From positions 14,735 through 78,734 of the forward strand of contig CAZAUT010000002.1 in assembly GCA_964488535.1 (NCBI GenBank): a stretch of 64,000 bases of DNA, written 5' to 3'. The notes under the pieces were generated by a model, which saw only the letters and a list, made by a program, of their open reading frames with translations, did not search any database and had not been told where the DNA came from. Positions 43,898 through 52,239 of this stretch are shown here, one piece after another (position 1 is the stretch's first letter; every line of letters begins with the position of its first letter). Position numbers and translations under genes: made by a program. The DNA comes from GWB1-38-13 sp964488535. Lineage in GTDB: Bacteria > Patescibacteriota > Microgenomatia > UBA8517.

Positions 43898-44007
43898 CAA
43901 AGTTGTTTCTGTGATAAGTTCCAACATAGTCCCATATGGTCAGCAAATTATGAAATGTGAGTTACTGTAATCTCAATTCTGATTAACATCTTTGTAACAA
44001 TCACGAC

Positions 44008-44409
44008 ATGAAGAAACTATTCACTTCGGAGAAAGTATATATTAGCCAATCGAAAATTCTTAATGCCGAAAGAGGGGTTTTCGCTAAGTGCGATATTAAA
44101 AAGGGTGAAATTATTGAAACATGTCCGGTTATTTTGGTTTCAAAACATGATATGTCCAATTTAAATGAAAGCATCCTTGTTACCTACTTTTTTTATTTTG
44201 GAAAAAACAAGGAACGTTTGGCGGTCGTATTGGGTTTTGGTTCAATATATAACCACTCATATGAACCAAATGCGACGTACAAGATAAGACCAAGGGAAAA
44301 AACAATCGAATTTTCTGCTTCAAAAAATATAAAGAAAGATGCGGAGATCACATTTAATTACAATTATGGTAATCCAAAAGACAAGAGTCCTTTATGGTTT
44401 GAGGTGTGA
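44008..44409 (+). CDS. SET-domain protein
   Basis: This 133-aa protein is a minimal SET fold. NAERGVFAKCDIKKGEIIE is the N-terminal part, GSIYNHSYEPNATY carries the NHS motif, and EITFNYNYG is the C-terminal signature. Such short bacterial SET proteins are predicted protein-lysine methyltransferases; the target is unknown. A weak TAACAA box precedes the ATG by 7 nt. Confidence 0.82.
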   Translation: MKKLFTSEKVYISQSKILNAERGVFAKCDIKKGEIIETCPVILVSKHDMSNLNESILVTYFFYFGKNKERLAVVLGFGSIYNHSYEPNATYKIRPREKTIEFSASKNIKKDAEITFNYNYGNPKDKSPLWFEV

Positions 44410-44474
44410 TACCGGTTGTGGGATAATTGGGTACAAGACCAAGCTGGTTAGCAAGTTAACGTATAATTAATCAT

Positions 44475-45008
44475 ATGGATATTAAATGGGAAAAGATTAA
44501 AGAAGAAAGATATAAAGCCGGCTTCAGAAAAATGGTTAAGAGGACATATAAACTTCCTACAGGAGATATTGCCAGCTATGACATTGTTGAGTCTGGACCT
44601 GCTGTTTGTGTGTTACCCGTTACAACAGAGGGAAAGGTATTGATGATTAAAGTATTTAGACCCGGACCCGATAAAATTTTAATGGAATTGCCCGGAGGTT
44701 TTAATGATGATGGGTTAAGTCCCGAGCAATCAATAAAGAAAGAACTGTTAGAAGAAACCGGCTATACAGGGGATTTTAAGTTGGTGGGAAAAACTTACGA
44801 AGATGCTTATTGGACAATGTATAGACACCACTTCGTCGCAACAAATTGTAAAAAAATTCAAGAACCTAAACAGGAATTTGATGAAAAGGGCATGGAAATT
44901 GTTATATTAAGTGTTGAGGAATTTAAAAAACACCTTAAATCAGGAGATCTTACAGATCCAGAAACCGGTTACATGGGGCTCATTGAACTCGGACTGATTG
45001 GTAAATAA
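44475..45008 (+). CDS. Nudix hydrolase (ADP-ribose pyrophosphatase type)
   Basis: This 177-aa protein has a complete Nudix box: GGFNDDGLSPEQSIKKELLE followed by ETGY, with ELPGG just before it as in ADP-ribose/NDP-sugar pyrophosphatases. TATAAT (44462-44467) stands 7 nt before the ATG. It is one of five Nudix genes in this window. Confidence 0.85.
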   Translation: MDIKWEKIKEERYKAGFRKMVKRTYKLPTGDIASYDIVESGPAVCVLPVTTEGKVLMIKVFRPGPDKILMELPGGFNDDGLSPEQSIKKELLEETGYTGDFKLVGKTYEDAYWTMYRHHFVATNCKKIQEPKQEFDEKGMEIVILSVEEFKKHLKSGDLTDPETGYMGLIELGLIGK

Positions 45009-45010
45009 CC

Positions 45011-45070
45011 GTTATAGGCCAGAATTGTCCGAGACCGACCTGCTCAGCACACTTCCGCTATTAGAACCTA
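45011..45070. repeat. 60-nt repeat, copy A
   Basis: This 60-nt unit starts right behind the Nudix stop and ends just before the next gene. It matches copy B (45411-45470) at 51 of 60 positions, with the last 29 identical (GCTCAGCACACTTCCGCTA and the following ten bases). It carries the small gene's TAGAAC -10 box at its end. Confidence 0.8.
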
Positions 45071-45074
45071 AATT

Positions 45075-45407
45075 ATGAAAATACTGCAGTGGTCAATGAC
45101 AATTCCTAAAGAAAAACAGAAGGATTTTCTTAGCTGGTTTAAAAACACAGCTGGACCACAATTAAATAAATTTGGTGCCGTAAACCATGAAATTTACAAG
45201 ATTGAAGATAAACAGATTGTAAGAAGACAAACCGTTGAAGCTGACAGGTTTATAGAAAGGGTGTATTTTGAGGATGAATTTAACATTTCGGACTATTTTG
45301 AAGCTGTAAAACAAAACCCTCAAGCGTGGAAAATATCAAGAGAATATGAAGGAAAATTCGGTGCAACAAATATAGAATTGCGTGTTTTAAAATCTGTCAG
45401 CAACTGA
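45075..45407 (+). CDS. small protein, possible dimeric alpha/beta-barrel
   Basis: This 110-aa protein has the strand-helix order of small ferredoxin-like/ABM proteins (SMTIPKEKQKDFLSWFKNT, then HEIYKIEDKQIVRRQ). No exact family is recognised. It lies between the two copies of the 60-nt repeat, which may control its expression or mark it as a mobile cassette. Confidence 0.5.
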   Translation: MKILQWSMTIPKEKQKDFLSWFKNTAGPQLNKFGAVNHEIYKIEDKQIVRRQTVEADRFIERVYFEDEFNISDYFEAVKQNPQAWKISREYEGKFGATNIELRVLKSVSN

Positions 45408-45410
45408 TCA

Positions 45411-45470
45411 GTTATAGGTTCAAATGGTGCGCGACCGGCCCGCTCAGCACACTTCCGCTATTAGAACCTA
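45411..45470. repeat. 60-nt repeat, copy B
   Basis: This copy is bounded by an inverted repeat, TAGGTTC (45415-45421) and GAACCTA (45464-45470), with an inner GTGC-GCG / CGC-GCAC stem. It starts exactly 400 nt after copy A and, like it, directly follows a stop codon and precedes a gene. Confidence 0.8.
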
Positions 45471-45487
45471 ATCTTATAAACTTAATT

Positions 45488-46111
45488 ATGTCTAAAGAAA
45501 GTGAAAGTCCTGTAATTATAGTCCCGGGACTCGGAGATGACTCCAGGAAACTTCAATGGGCAACTAATCATTGGCGGAGATACGGATTAGACCCGATAGT
45601 TTACTCTGTTGGCTGGCACGACGGAGAAAGTGAATTCCAACCCAAATTGAAGCGTCTTGTTGATTTAATTGATAAATTATCGGCAAAGCATGATGTAGTT
45701 TCTCTTGTAGGCACAAGTGCTGGAGGAAGTGCTGTAATAAATGCTTTTATTGAAAGACGAGATATTATCCATAAAGTCATTAATGTGTGTGGAAGGTTAA
45801 GAATAGGTAGCTATACAGGTTTCCGTTCATTTGAGGCAAGGTCAGCTACAAGTCATTCATTTGCTCAATCAATCCAACTTTGTGAGTCTGGTTTGGAATC
45901 TTTGTCCAATAACGATAAGTTAAAAATAATGACAGTTAGAGCTATGTTTGGCGATGAACTTGTGCCAGCAGACACAACAATTATTAAAGGTGCTTATAAT
46001 ACTCAAGTTCCAACGCCAGAACACGTTTTTAGTATAGGAATGGCTTTAACTGTATTATCTAAACCCTTGATTGTTTTTTTAAAAAGTAGCGGCAACATAT
46101 CTAAGATTTGA
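45488..46111 (+). CDS. alpha/beta hydrolase
   Basis: This 207-aa protein begins VIIVPGLGDDSRKLQWATNH. The nucleophile elbow is VSLVGTSAGGSAV, the acid lies in FGDELVP and the His in PEHVFSIG. It has no signal peptide. The fold is that of small esterases/lipases; the substrate is unknown. TATAAA ends 7 nt before the ATG. The last ten residues may be read-through into a convergent small ORF. Confidence 0.75.
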   Translation: MSKESESPVIIVPGLGDDSRKLQWATNHWRRYGLDPIVYSVGWHDGESEFQPKLKRLVDLIDKLSAKHDVVSLVGTSAGGSAVINAFIERRDIIHKVINVCGRLRIGSYTGFRSFEARSATSHSFAQSIQLCESGLESLSNNDKLKIMTVRAMFGDELVPADTTIIKGAYNTQVPTPEHVFSIGMALTVLSKPLIVFLKSSGNISKI

Positions 46112-46222
46112 ATTTTGTATATTTTTAATTTCTTCCCATCTCTCCTTAATTAATTGAACCTGAATAGTGTCTTCAAATCCTTCGGCAGGCTCGGGACTAT
46201 AGCGCTTTAACAATCTTCTCAA
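46079..46222 (-). CDS. possible 47-aa ORF of unknown function
   Basis: A TTG-started frame on the minus strand reads RRLLKRYSPEPAEGFEDTIQ and continues QLIKERWEEIKNIQ to a TAA at 46079. The composition looks protein-like, and a TATTAT box lies 8 nt before the TTG. It overlaps the end of the hydrolase gene by 33 nt. It could equally be the relic of a larger gene. Confidence 0.3.
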   Translation of the reverse strand: MRRLLKRYSPEPAEGFEDTIQVQLIKERWEEIKNIQNSNLRYVAATF

Positions 46223-46323
46223 GTGCGCTTATAATACTGTCAGAAGTAGGCAGCCAAGAAACTTAGCCTTAAATATTACTACCAAAGTAGGACAGTTCGA
46301 ACCTTTTTTATAATACTTCGTTT

Positions 46324-46722
46324 ATGGTAAGCAATTTCTGCGATAAAATCGCTATAAAATTTGGTGGTTATGGATATGGCAATAGTAAAAAGGCTGTTTA
46401 TAAAAGTGAGTATCCGGCAGGTGATCCTGAGAAGATATTTAAAGAACAACTTCTGGGTTTAAGTTCAAAAAATAAAATTGCACTGGATATTGGATGTGCT
46501 GATGGTAAATTTACTCTCTCCATTGCTCGTTATTTTGAAAAAATATTTGGGATTGATACTTCAAAACTAAATTTAGATATTGCAATGAGTAATCGTAATG
46601 ATGATTGAAGTAAAAATGTTGAGTATTCGTTACAGGATGAAAGTCATACTTCATTCGAAGACCCAATTTTTGATTTAGCCTATTGCTGGTATATATCAGT
46701 TTTTTCTACTTTAGCACTTTAA
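46324..46722 (+). pseudogene. broken SAM-dependent methyltransferase
   Basis: One frame runs from ATG 46324 (leaderless, TATAAT 9 nt upstream). It passes the SAM motif I (IALDIGCADGKFTLSIARYF) and the acidic strand (FGIDTSKLNLD), then meets a TGA at 46606. The same frame goes on with SKNVEYSLQDESHTSFEDPI and FDLAYC, a normal methyltransferase continuation. It is cut off where the palindromic element at 46709 begins. It is therefore both interrupted by a stop and truncated. Confidence 0.75.
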
Positions 46723-46766
46723 AGTGCCAAAGTAACCAACACTACACTACTCTAGAGTGATGTAGT
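46709..46766. repeat. paired palindromes, copy 1
   Basis: The first palindrome (46709-46732) has CTTTAGCACTTT in its left arm and one mismatch. The second (46741-46766) is centred on ACTCTAGAGT with ACTACA/TGTAGT ends. The same pair recurs at 47634-47694. It truncates the methyltransferase relic and lies 54 nt before a radC 5' fragment. Confidence 0.85.
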
Positions 46767-46820
46767 GAATAAATGCAAGTAAATTTCAAACCCCAAGCAG
46801 GAGGTGGTAAAATATATACA

Positions 46821-46874
46821 ATGACCAGGATTAAAAACCTGCCGAAATTCCTCCAGCCGAGAGAAAAAATTTAA
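46821..46874 (+). pseudogene. radC 5' fragment, copy 1
   Basis: The 17-residue frame MTRIKNLPKFLQPREKI matches the N-terminus of RadC (KDLPxxxRPREKL) and then stops. A TAAAAT box stands 7 nt before the ATG. No downstream RadC sequence follows in frame. Confidence 0.65.
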
Positions 46875-46993
46875 CAAAAGAAAACCAACTTCCAAAAATA
46901 GGGTCCCAATTACTAAAATATAGTGCAGGAAGAAAATCCATAACACTCTGGTCAAAGGTAATTTGGAATAACATTACTTCACATAAGAGCCAA

Positions 46994-47542
46994 TTAACCT
47001 TTTACCGATTTAACCATCATAGGTAATGCTTCGGATTCCTCTTCACTTTTTCCACTCCGATAAAAAACACTGAAAAATATTTTTGACCATGGCGAATAAT
47101 CTTCTTTCTTTAACCTTTGGGGTTTTTGAGTAATTTTAAATCCGACTTCTTCCAATACTTCAACGACATATTTTATATTTCCTTTAACGTCTACTATTTC
47201 AATCATGCCGTTTCTTTTAAGGACTCTTTTTAAATCAGTTATAAGTACACGATATCTTTCTTTTTCATCTTTCATTTTATATCCCTTAATTTCTCTTGAA
47301 ATCATTTCTCCAAACAGAAAGGATATGCCTGCAACGTTAACAGATTCTTCGGGAAGCGGAATCGCCGACGATTTATCACCACGCCAAGGCATCAAATGAA
47401 GATTATCGGGTTTATCGGAGATATTATTTATATTGGGGTCGAGAACAAGATACGTCTTTTGAGGATTGTGTCTTGCCAAATCCAGAAACCTTTCTCCCGC
47501 TCCTCCTCCAATATCAATTGCCAGTTCTGTATTTTGTTCCAT
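46994..47542 (-). CDS. SAM-dependent methyltransferase
   Basis: This 182-aa protein begins at the SAM-binding motif (ELAIDIGGGAGERFLDLARH), has the acidic loop (TYLVLDPN) and a post-motif helix (LITDLKRVLKRNGMIEIVDV). It resembles TrmB/class I enzymes and may have lost an N-terminal part. The start ATG 47542 is used rather than the TTG two codons earlier. The substrate is unknown. Confidence 0.7.
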   Translation of the reverse strand: MEQNTELAIDIGGGAGERFLDLARHNPQKTYLVLDPNINNISDKPDNLHLMPWRGDKSSAIPLPEESVNVAGISFLFGEMISREIKGYKMKDEKERYRVLITDLKRVLKRNGMIEIVDVKGNIKYVVEVLEEVGFKITQKPQRLKKEDYSPWSKIFFSVFYRSGKSEEESEALPMMVKSVKG

Positions 47543-47633
47543 ACACAATAATGTTGTCTTATTATAACAAACTTCAAAATTCCATCCCTAGCCGAAGACC
47601 AATTGAAAAAACACTTAACTGCAGTTTTTTCTA

Positions 47634-47694
47634 CTTTAGCACTTTAAAGTGCTAAAGTATCAACCACCACTACACTACTCTAGAGTGATGTAGT
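47634..47694. repeat. paired palindromes, copy 2
   Basis: The first is a perfect 24-nt palindrome (47634-47657) centred on CTTTAAAG. The second (47669-47694) is base for base the same as in copy 1. Identity between the copies begins about 10 nt upstream in a common TTTTTTCTAC stretch. Confidence 0.88.
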
Positions 47695-47746
47695 AAAGAA
47701 ATGTGAATATGTATAATTTTCTCGATTGAAGTTGTAAAATACAGTC

Positions 47747-47971
47747 ATGAGCAAGGAAGTAAAACCAAAATTTACAACACAGGTCGGAACATCTCTTATC
47801 ATAAATCCCGGCAACGATGCTGGAAAAATCGGGGCGCATTATGTTGCTCTTCATGATATGCAAACCGGTCCGGCTTATAAAGAATTGGGTCAGACCGTGG
47901 TGACAAAGTACAAAACAAAGAAACTTCCTAACGGAGCTATACAAGTGAATATTATTGAAGAACATTATTGA
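47747..47971 (+). CDS. small beta-rich protein of unknown function
   Basis: This 74-aa protein (TTQVGTSLIINPGNDAGKIG) matches no family I know. It is expressed from a TAAAAT box 6 nt before the ATG, the same box as in front of the radC fragments. It lies between paired palindromes and the second radC fragment, so it looks like the cargo of a small cassette. Confidence 0.5.
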   Translation: MSKEVKPKFTTQVGTSLIINPGNDAGKIGAHYVALHDMQTGPAYKELGQTVVTKYKTKKLPNGAIQVNIIEEHY

Positions 47972-48018
47972 CTTCAGTTTTTCCAAAACTCTATTAAGGG
48001 TGGTAGAATTTGGGTATA

Positions 48019-48096
48019 ATGACGAAGATTAAAGACCTTCCGAAATTCCTCCAGCCGAGAGAAAAATTGTTTGAAAAAGGCCCTCCACACACTTAA
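48019..48096 (+). pseudogene. radC 5' fragment, copy 2
   Basis: The 25-residue frame begins MTKIKDLPKFLQPREKLFEK, an excellent RadC N-terminus, then diverges to GPPHT and stops. A TAGAAT box stands 9 nt upstream. The DUF3800 gene follows 81 nt later. Confidence 0.75.
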
Positions 48097-48177
48097 AGAT
48101 TTTGAACTTTTGGTAATACTTCTGCGGTCGTAATAAGAATGGTGAAAAAATTTTCAATAGAGTAAGATTTAATAAGA

Positions 48178-48816
48178 ATGGCATATATTTTTCTTGACGA
48201 ATCCGGTGATTTAGGTTTTAATCCGGCAAAAATAAATTCAAAATATTTCATTATTACAATATTGGCAACTTCAAATAAAAAACCTATTGAGAAAATAGTC
48301 AAGAAAGTACATTCTTCTCTAAAAAAGAAAGTAAAAAGATTAAGCGGAGGGGTATTGCATGCCTATAAGGAAAAACCATCCACACGCAAGAAAATATTGA
48401 ACCTGCTTAACAATAAGGATTACTCCATTATCACAATTTGTCTTAATAAATCCAAAGTTTATACCCAGTTAAAAGAAGAAAAGCATGTCTTATATAACTA
48501 TGTTGCAAATATACTTTTGGACAGAATTATCAGAAAAAAACTGGTTGATTCAAAAAACGTGGTTTATTTGATTGCTTCAAGAAGGGAAACAAACAAATTC
48601 TTAAACGAAAATTTTAAAAATTATTTAAAAAGCCAAATTTCAAATGTTCATAGAATGAAAGTGGAAATAGAAATTAAAATTCCTTCTGAAGAAAAATCTT
48701 TGCAAGCGGTTGATTTTGTATCGTGGGCAATTTTCAGAAAATATGAACACAATGACGATACATATTTTCAGTTGATAAAAAGCAAGATTATTGAAGAAAA
48801 CCCCCTGTTTCCTTAA
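48178..48816 (+). CDS. DUF3800 protein
   Basis: This 212-aa protein starts AYIFLDESGDLGF, the DESGD motif of DUF3800, which is an RNase H-like fold. Later acidic residues (LQAVDFVSWAIF) complete the usual set. Members often sit in mobile and defence regions and are suspected nucleases. It lies directly behind a radC 5' fragment and is followed by a hairpin. Confidence 0.85.
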   Translation: MAYIFLDESGDLGFNPAKINSKYFIITILATSNKKPIEKIVKKVHSSLKKKVKRLSGGVLHAYKEKPSTRKKILNLLNNKDYSIITICLNKSKVYTQLKEEKHVLYNYVANILLDRIIRKKLVDSKNVVYLIASRRETNKFLNENFKNYLKSQISNVHRMKVEIEIKIPSEEKSLQAVDFVSWAIFRKYEHNDDTYFQLIKSKIIEENPLFP

Positions 48817-48825
48817 AAAACAAAA

Positions 48826-48872
48826 CCTTGTGCGCTATTTGCGAGCTACCATCCGGAAGCCCACGCACAAGG
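48826..48872. terminator. hairpin behind the DUF3800 gene
   Basis: CCTTGTGCG (48826-48834) pairs with CGCACAAGG (48864-48872) around a 29-nt loop. It begins 10 nt behind the stop codon. It has no U-tract. Confidence 0.55.
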
Positions 48873-48983
48873 ATTTACTTGCAACTGTTATTATACCAAC
48901 TCCAGTCAACTCCCGTCAAAGGCAAAATGAAATAACACTTCACCAAACTGTTTTGCTGGTGTATGGGTAAAAGATCTACAATC

Positions 48984-49065
48984 TTAGTGCCGTAGTATAG
49001 ACTACGGCACTAAAGCACATATCATTTGTATTTATCATAGTCCCGTAATCTGGACTACGGGACTA
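48984..49065. repeat. paired palindromes, copy 3 (different sequence)
   Basis: Here the two palindromes are 48984-49013 (TTAGTGCCGTAGT arms, 13 bp) and 49038-49065 (TAGTCCCGTA arms, 10 bp). The sequences differ from copies 1 and 2, but the layout is the same: two palindromes in a row, ahead of a radC 5' fragment. Confidence 0.85.
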
Positions 49066-49175
49066 AAACACAAGTGTTACCAGATAAATATTTTGATACC
49101 CCACTCCCCTTTATTGTAAAGAAAGTTTTGAATCTTGTAACCACAAGGTCGTTAAAAGGAGTAAAATTACGTACA

Positions 49176-49253
49176 ATGACCAGGATTAAAAACCTGCCGA
49201 AATTCCTCCGCCCGAGAGAAAAATTTTTTGAAAAACGATTCTCCAATTTGTAA
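49176..49253 (+). pseudogene. radC 5' fragment, copy 3
   Basis: The 25-residue frame begins MTRIKNLPKFLRPREKFFEK and stops at codon 26, at the same length as copy 2. A TAAAAT box stands 8 nt upstream. The NYN-domain gene starts 22 nt behind it. Confidence 0.75.
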
Positions 49254-49275
49254 ATTTTGGATGTAATATTAAATA

Positions 49276-49800
49276 ATGAAACGAGTTTCAAAAGATAAAC
49301 CCGTTGTTTATGCCTTCATCGACAGTCAAAATCTGAATTTGGGAATTCGCGACCTCGGATGGAAATTGGACTTCCAAAAATTTTTGGTGTACCTGAAAGA
49401 CAAATACAAGGTTAAAGAAGCATTTTTATTTATTGGTTTCTTGGAGTCAAATCAAAAGTTATATCAAAACTTGAAAAAATGGGGTTATCAATTGGTTTTT
49501 AAACCGGCAATTCGTTTCGGAAAGACAAATATTAAAGGAAATATTGACGCAGAGCTTGTGCTTCATTCCGCGAAGATTCAATATGCCAAATACGATCAGG
49601 CAATTTTTGTTTCCGGCGACGGAGATTTTTTCTGTTTATATGAAGATTTTGAAAAAGATAAAAAATTGTATAAGATCTTTGCTCCAAGCAGAAAATCGGA
49701 ATCTTCCCTTATAAAAAGATTCCGCGATTATAAGTTATACGTTGAGGATATTCGCCCAAAAGTAGAATTTAGACCAAAAAAAACGGGGGCTTCACATTAA
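49276..49800 (+). CDS. NYN-domain (LabA/DUF88) predicted RNase
   Basis: This 174-aa protein has the PIN-like NYN fold. The acidic residues lie in YAFIDSQNLNLG, KGNIDAELVLHS and IFVSGDGDFFCLYED, the pattern of LabA/DUF88 proteins. They are predicted metal-dependent RNases. It directly follows a radC fragment, with a TAATAT box 6 nt before the ATG. Confidence 0.87.
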   Translation: MKRVSKDKPVVYAFIDSQNLNLGIRDLGWKLDFQKFLVYLKDKYKVKEAFLFIGFLESNQKLYQNLKKWGYQLVFKPAIRFGKTNIKGNIDAELVLHSAKIQYAKYDQAIFVSGDGDFFCLYEDFEKDKKLYKIFAPSRKSESSLIKRFRDYKLYVEDIRPKVEFRPKKTGASH

Positions 49801-49828
49801 GCACCAACACTTAATGCTACTGACCCCC
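49785..49828. terminator. hairpin at the end of the NYN gene
   Basis: GGGGG pairs with CCCCC as outer arms and CATTAAG with CTTAATG as inner arms. It starts inside the last codons of the NYN gene. A further GAGTTTG-CTTCA-CAAACTC hairpin lies at 49911-49929, before the next operon. Confidence 0.55.
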
Positions 49829-49974
49829 TGATGATTGTTTATAATTTACCACAAAACTACAAAAATCTCAATGAACATCTTTCCCCTCTTCTAGTGAAAA
49901 CAGGTTCGGAGAGTTTGCTTCACAAACTCAAACAATTACATTTTTTGAGATGTAAGTAGTAAAATACAGGAGAA

Positions 49975-50322
49975 ATGACAAAAATACAAAGTCTTACAAA
50001 GAGAATAATCAAATTTAGAAATGCCCGTGATTGGAAACAATTTCACAATCCCAAAGATGTTTCACTTTCCCTTGTTCTTGAAGCTGGTGAAGTAATGGAG
50101 CATTTTCAGTGGAAAAATAAGGAAGAAATGGAAAGTTATGTTATTACAAATAAGAAAGAAATCAGTGAAGAACTGGCTGATGTTTTGTATTGGATTTTAC
50201 TTATGAGTCACGATCTAAAAATCGATATCCTCAAAGCACTGGAAAGGAAAATTAATATAAACGAAAACAAATACCCCGTCAATAAGGCAAAAGGAAAGCA
50301 CACCAAATACAACAAATTATAA
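49975..50322 (+). CDS. MazG-like nucleotide pyrophosphohydrolase
   Basis: This 115-aa protein belongs to the all-alpha NTP-PPase family (RS21-C6/MazG-like). The metal-binding EExxE/ExxD motif is split as LVLEAGEVMEHFQW and ISEELADVLYWILL. Such enzymes hydrolyse dCTP or other NTPs to the monophosphate. TAAAAT ends 9 nt before the ATG, and AGGAG also lies just upstream. It is the first gene of a four-gene unit; the next gene starts 2 nt behind its stop. Confidence 0.88.
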   Translation: MTKIQSLTKRIIKFRNARDWKQFHNPKDVSLSLVLEAGEVMEHFQWKNKEEMESYVITNKKEISEELADVLYWILLMSHDLKIDILKALERKININENKYPVNKAKGKHTKYNKL

Positions 50323-50324
50323 TC

Positions 50325-52235
50325 ATGATTGTTTACTCGTCCGACAAGAAAGGTTTCCTAAATGATGTTTTAAGTGGTCAGGTAGAACAACAGATACTTA
50401 CTTCTTTTGTTCGAGAGATGGGGCATTCTACCGGTAAAAGTGAAGTAAATTCATGGCGCAAATCAATGCCATATATGAGCAATGTAATTAACGATTCAAG
50501 TATTCCGGACGATGCAGGAATTGCAATTGAATATAAGATCCCTCAAACTTCCAAACGCATCGATTTTATTATCACAGGTACAAACAGTGAAAACAAAAAA
50601 GTTGCAGTAATTGTTGAGTTGAAGCAATGGAGCGAAGGTGTAAGTCTGACAGACAAAGATGGTGTACTTAATACAAGTTTTTACGGCGAAGTTCCCCACC
50701 CCTCATATCAAGTTTGGTCTTATGCAACTTTATTGGAAGACTTCAACAGCAATGTTCAAAGTGAAAACATATCATTAGTACCATGTGCATATCTGCACAA
50801 TTACAGTGACAATGGTATAGTTACAAATGTTTTTTATAAAGAATACACGGACATAGCTCCTGTTTTTTTGAAATCAGATGCCTTAAAATTACAGGAGTTT
50901 ATTAAAAAATTCGTAAAATATGGTGATAAAAATAATATTCTTTACACTATTGAAAATGGAAATATTAGACCCTCAAAAGCCTTGGCCGACAGTCTGGAAT
51001 CGATGCTTCAAGGAAACAAAGAGTTTATTTTAATAGACGACCAAAAAGTTGTATACGAAACTGCACTGAAATTGGCCAAAGAATCAGCATCAAACAATAA
51101 AAACGTATTAATTGTAGAGGGAGGACCAGGTACGGGAAAATCAGTGGTTGCTATTAATTTACTTGCTGAACTTACAAAAAGAGGTCAGATTGCTCAATAT
51201 GTTACAAAAAATTCCGCTCCACGAGAAGTGTATCAAATTAAACTTAGTGGGAAATTTACAAAAACCAGAATTGCAAACTTGTTTAGTTCTTCAGGTTCGT
51301 TTTTTGATATCGCTGCAAATACTTTTGATTCACTAATTGTTGACGAAGCACACAGACTTAACGCTAAATCCGGATTGTTTAGTCACTTAGGTGAAAACCA
51401 AATCAAAGAGCTGATAAACGCTTCCAAATTTTGTGTTTTTTTTATCGACGAAGACCAAAGAGTGACATTTAAGGATATTGGTAAGAAGTCAGAAATTATA
51501 AAGTGGGCAAAAAAAATGAATGCAAAAATTACATCATTGGAATTAGCCTCGCAATTTAGATGTAATGGATCAGATGGATACTTGGCTTGGATTGATCGTT
51601 TATTGCAGATAAGAGAAACCGCAAATGAATCGTTAGATGATATTAATTACGATTTTAGATTAATGGACGATCTATCGGTTCTCCATGATGAAATAATTAA
51701 AAAAAATCAAGAAAACAATAAGTCAAGATTACTTGCAGGTTATTGTTGGAAATGGATAAGTAAGAAAAATACAGAATTAAAAGACATTATTGTTGGAAAT
51801 TACAAAGCCACTTGGAATCTTAATTCTCATGGGCAAGCTTGGATAATTCATCCAAAATCTGTCAGTGAAGTTGGTTGCATCCATACATCACAAGGATTGG
51901 ATTTGGACTACGTCGGAGTAATAATAGGTCCTGATATGGTTGTTCGTAATGGTAAAATTGTAACTGACGCAACAAAAAGAGCTTCTTCAGATCAATCAGT
52001 TAAGGGTATAAAAAATCGCTTAAAAGAAAATCCAATCGAAACAAAAAAAGTTGCTGATATGATTATTAAAAACACATATCGGACACTTATGACCAGAGGC
52101 ATGAAAGGATGTTATGTTCATTCTGTTGACCCGGAAACTCAAAACTACTTTAAACAACATCTGAAAAACAAAGGATCAAAGTCTGATGTCTACAATACCG
52201 TTTCTGATAATGCTTCAATCAATCTTGATAAATAG
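50325..52235 (+). CDS. nuclease-like domain fused to DUF2075 ATPase
   Basis: This 636-aa protein has an N-terminal segment with a PD-(D/E)XK-like pattern (RIDFIITG, then AVIVELKQWSEGV). A P-loop ATPase of the DUF2075 family follows, with Walker A (VEGGPGTGKSVVAINLL) and Walker B (SLIVDEAHRLN). A helicase-like C-terminal part includes IHTSQGLDLDYVGVIIG. DUF2075 proteins are related to superfamily 1 helicases and often lie near restriction or antiphage genes. It directly follows the MazG-like gene and precedes the RadC-like gene. Confidence 0.87.
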   Translation: MIVYSSDKKGFLNDVLSGQVEQQILTSFVREMGHSTGKSEVNSWRKSMPYMSNVINDSSIPDDAGIAIEYKIPQTSKRIDFIITGTNSENKKVAVIVELKQWSEGVSLTDKDGVLNTSFYGEVPHPSYQVWSYATLLEDFNSNVQSENISLVPCAYLHNYSDNGIVTNVFYKEYTDIAPVFLKSDALKLQEFIKKFVKYGDKNNILYTIENGNIRPSKALADSLESMLQGNKEFILIDDQKVVYETALKLAKESASNNKNVLIVEGGPGTGKSVVAINLLAELTKRGQIAQYVTKNSAPREVYQIKLSGKFTKTRIANLFSSSGSFFDIAANTFDSLIVDEAHRLNAKSGLFSHLGENQIKELINASKFCVFFIDEDQRVTFKDIGKKSEIIKWAKKMNAKITSLELASQFRCNGSDGYLAWIDRLLQIRETANESLDDINYDFRLMDDLSVLHDEIIKKNQENNKSRLLAGYCWKWISKKNTELKDIIVGNYKATWNLNSHGQAWIIHPKSVSEVGCIHTSQGLDLDYVGVIIGPDMVVRNGKIVTDATKRASSDQSVKGIKNRLKENPIETKKVADMIIKNTYRTLMTRGMKGCYVHSVDPETQNYFKQHLKNKGSKSDVYNTVSDNASINLDK

Positions 52236-52239
52236 ATTA

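Noticed and set aside
46606..46608. UGA read as glycine (genetic code 25 of some CPR lineages)
   Set aside because: Many genes here end naturally at TGA, several in ATGA overlaps with the next start (1087, 41262, 62392), so TGA is a stop in this genome.
46709..49065. Integron attC sites as an explanation for the paired palindromes
   Set aside because: The palindromes lack attC R/L box structure, come in close pairs, and no integrase is in the window.
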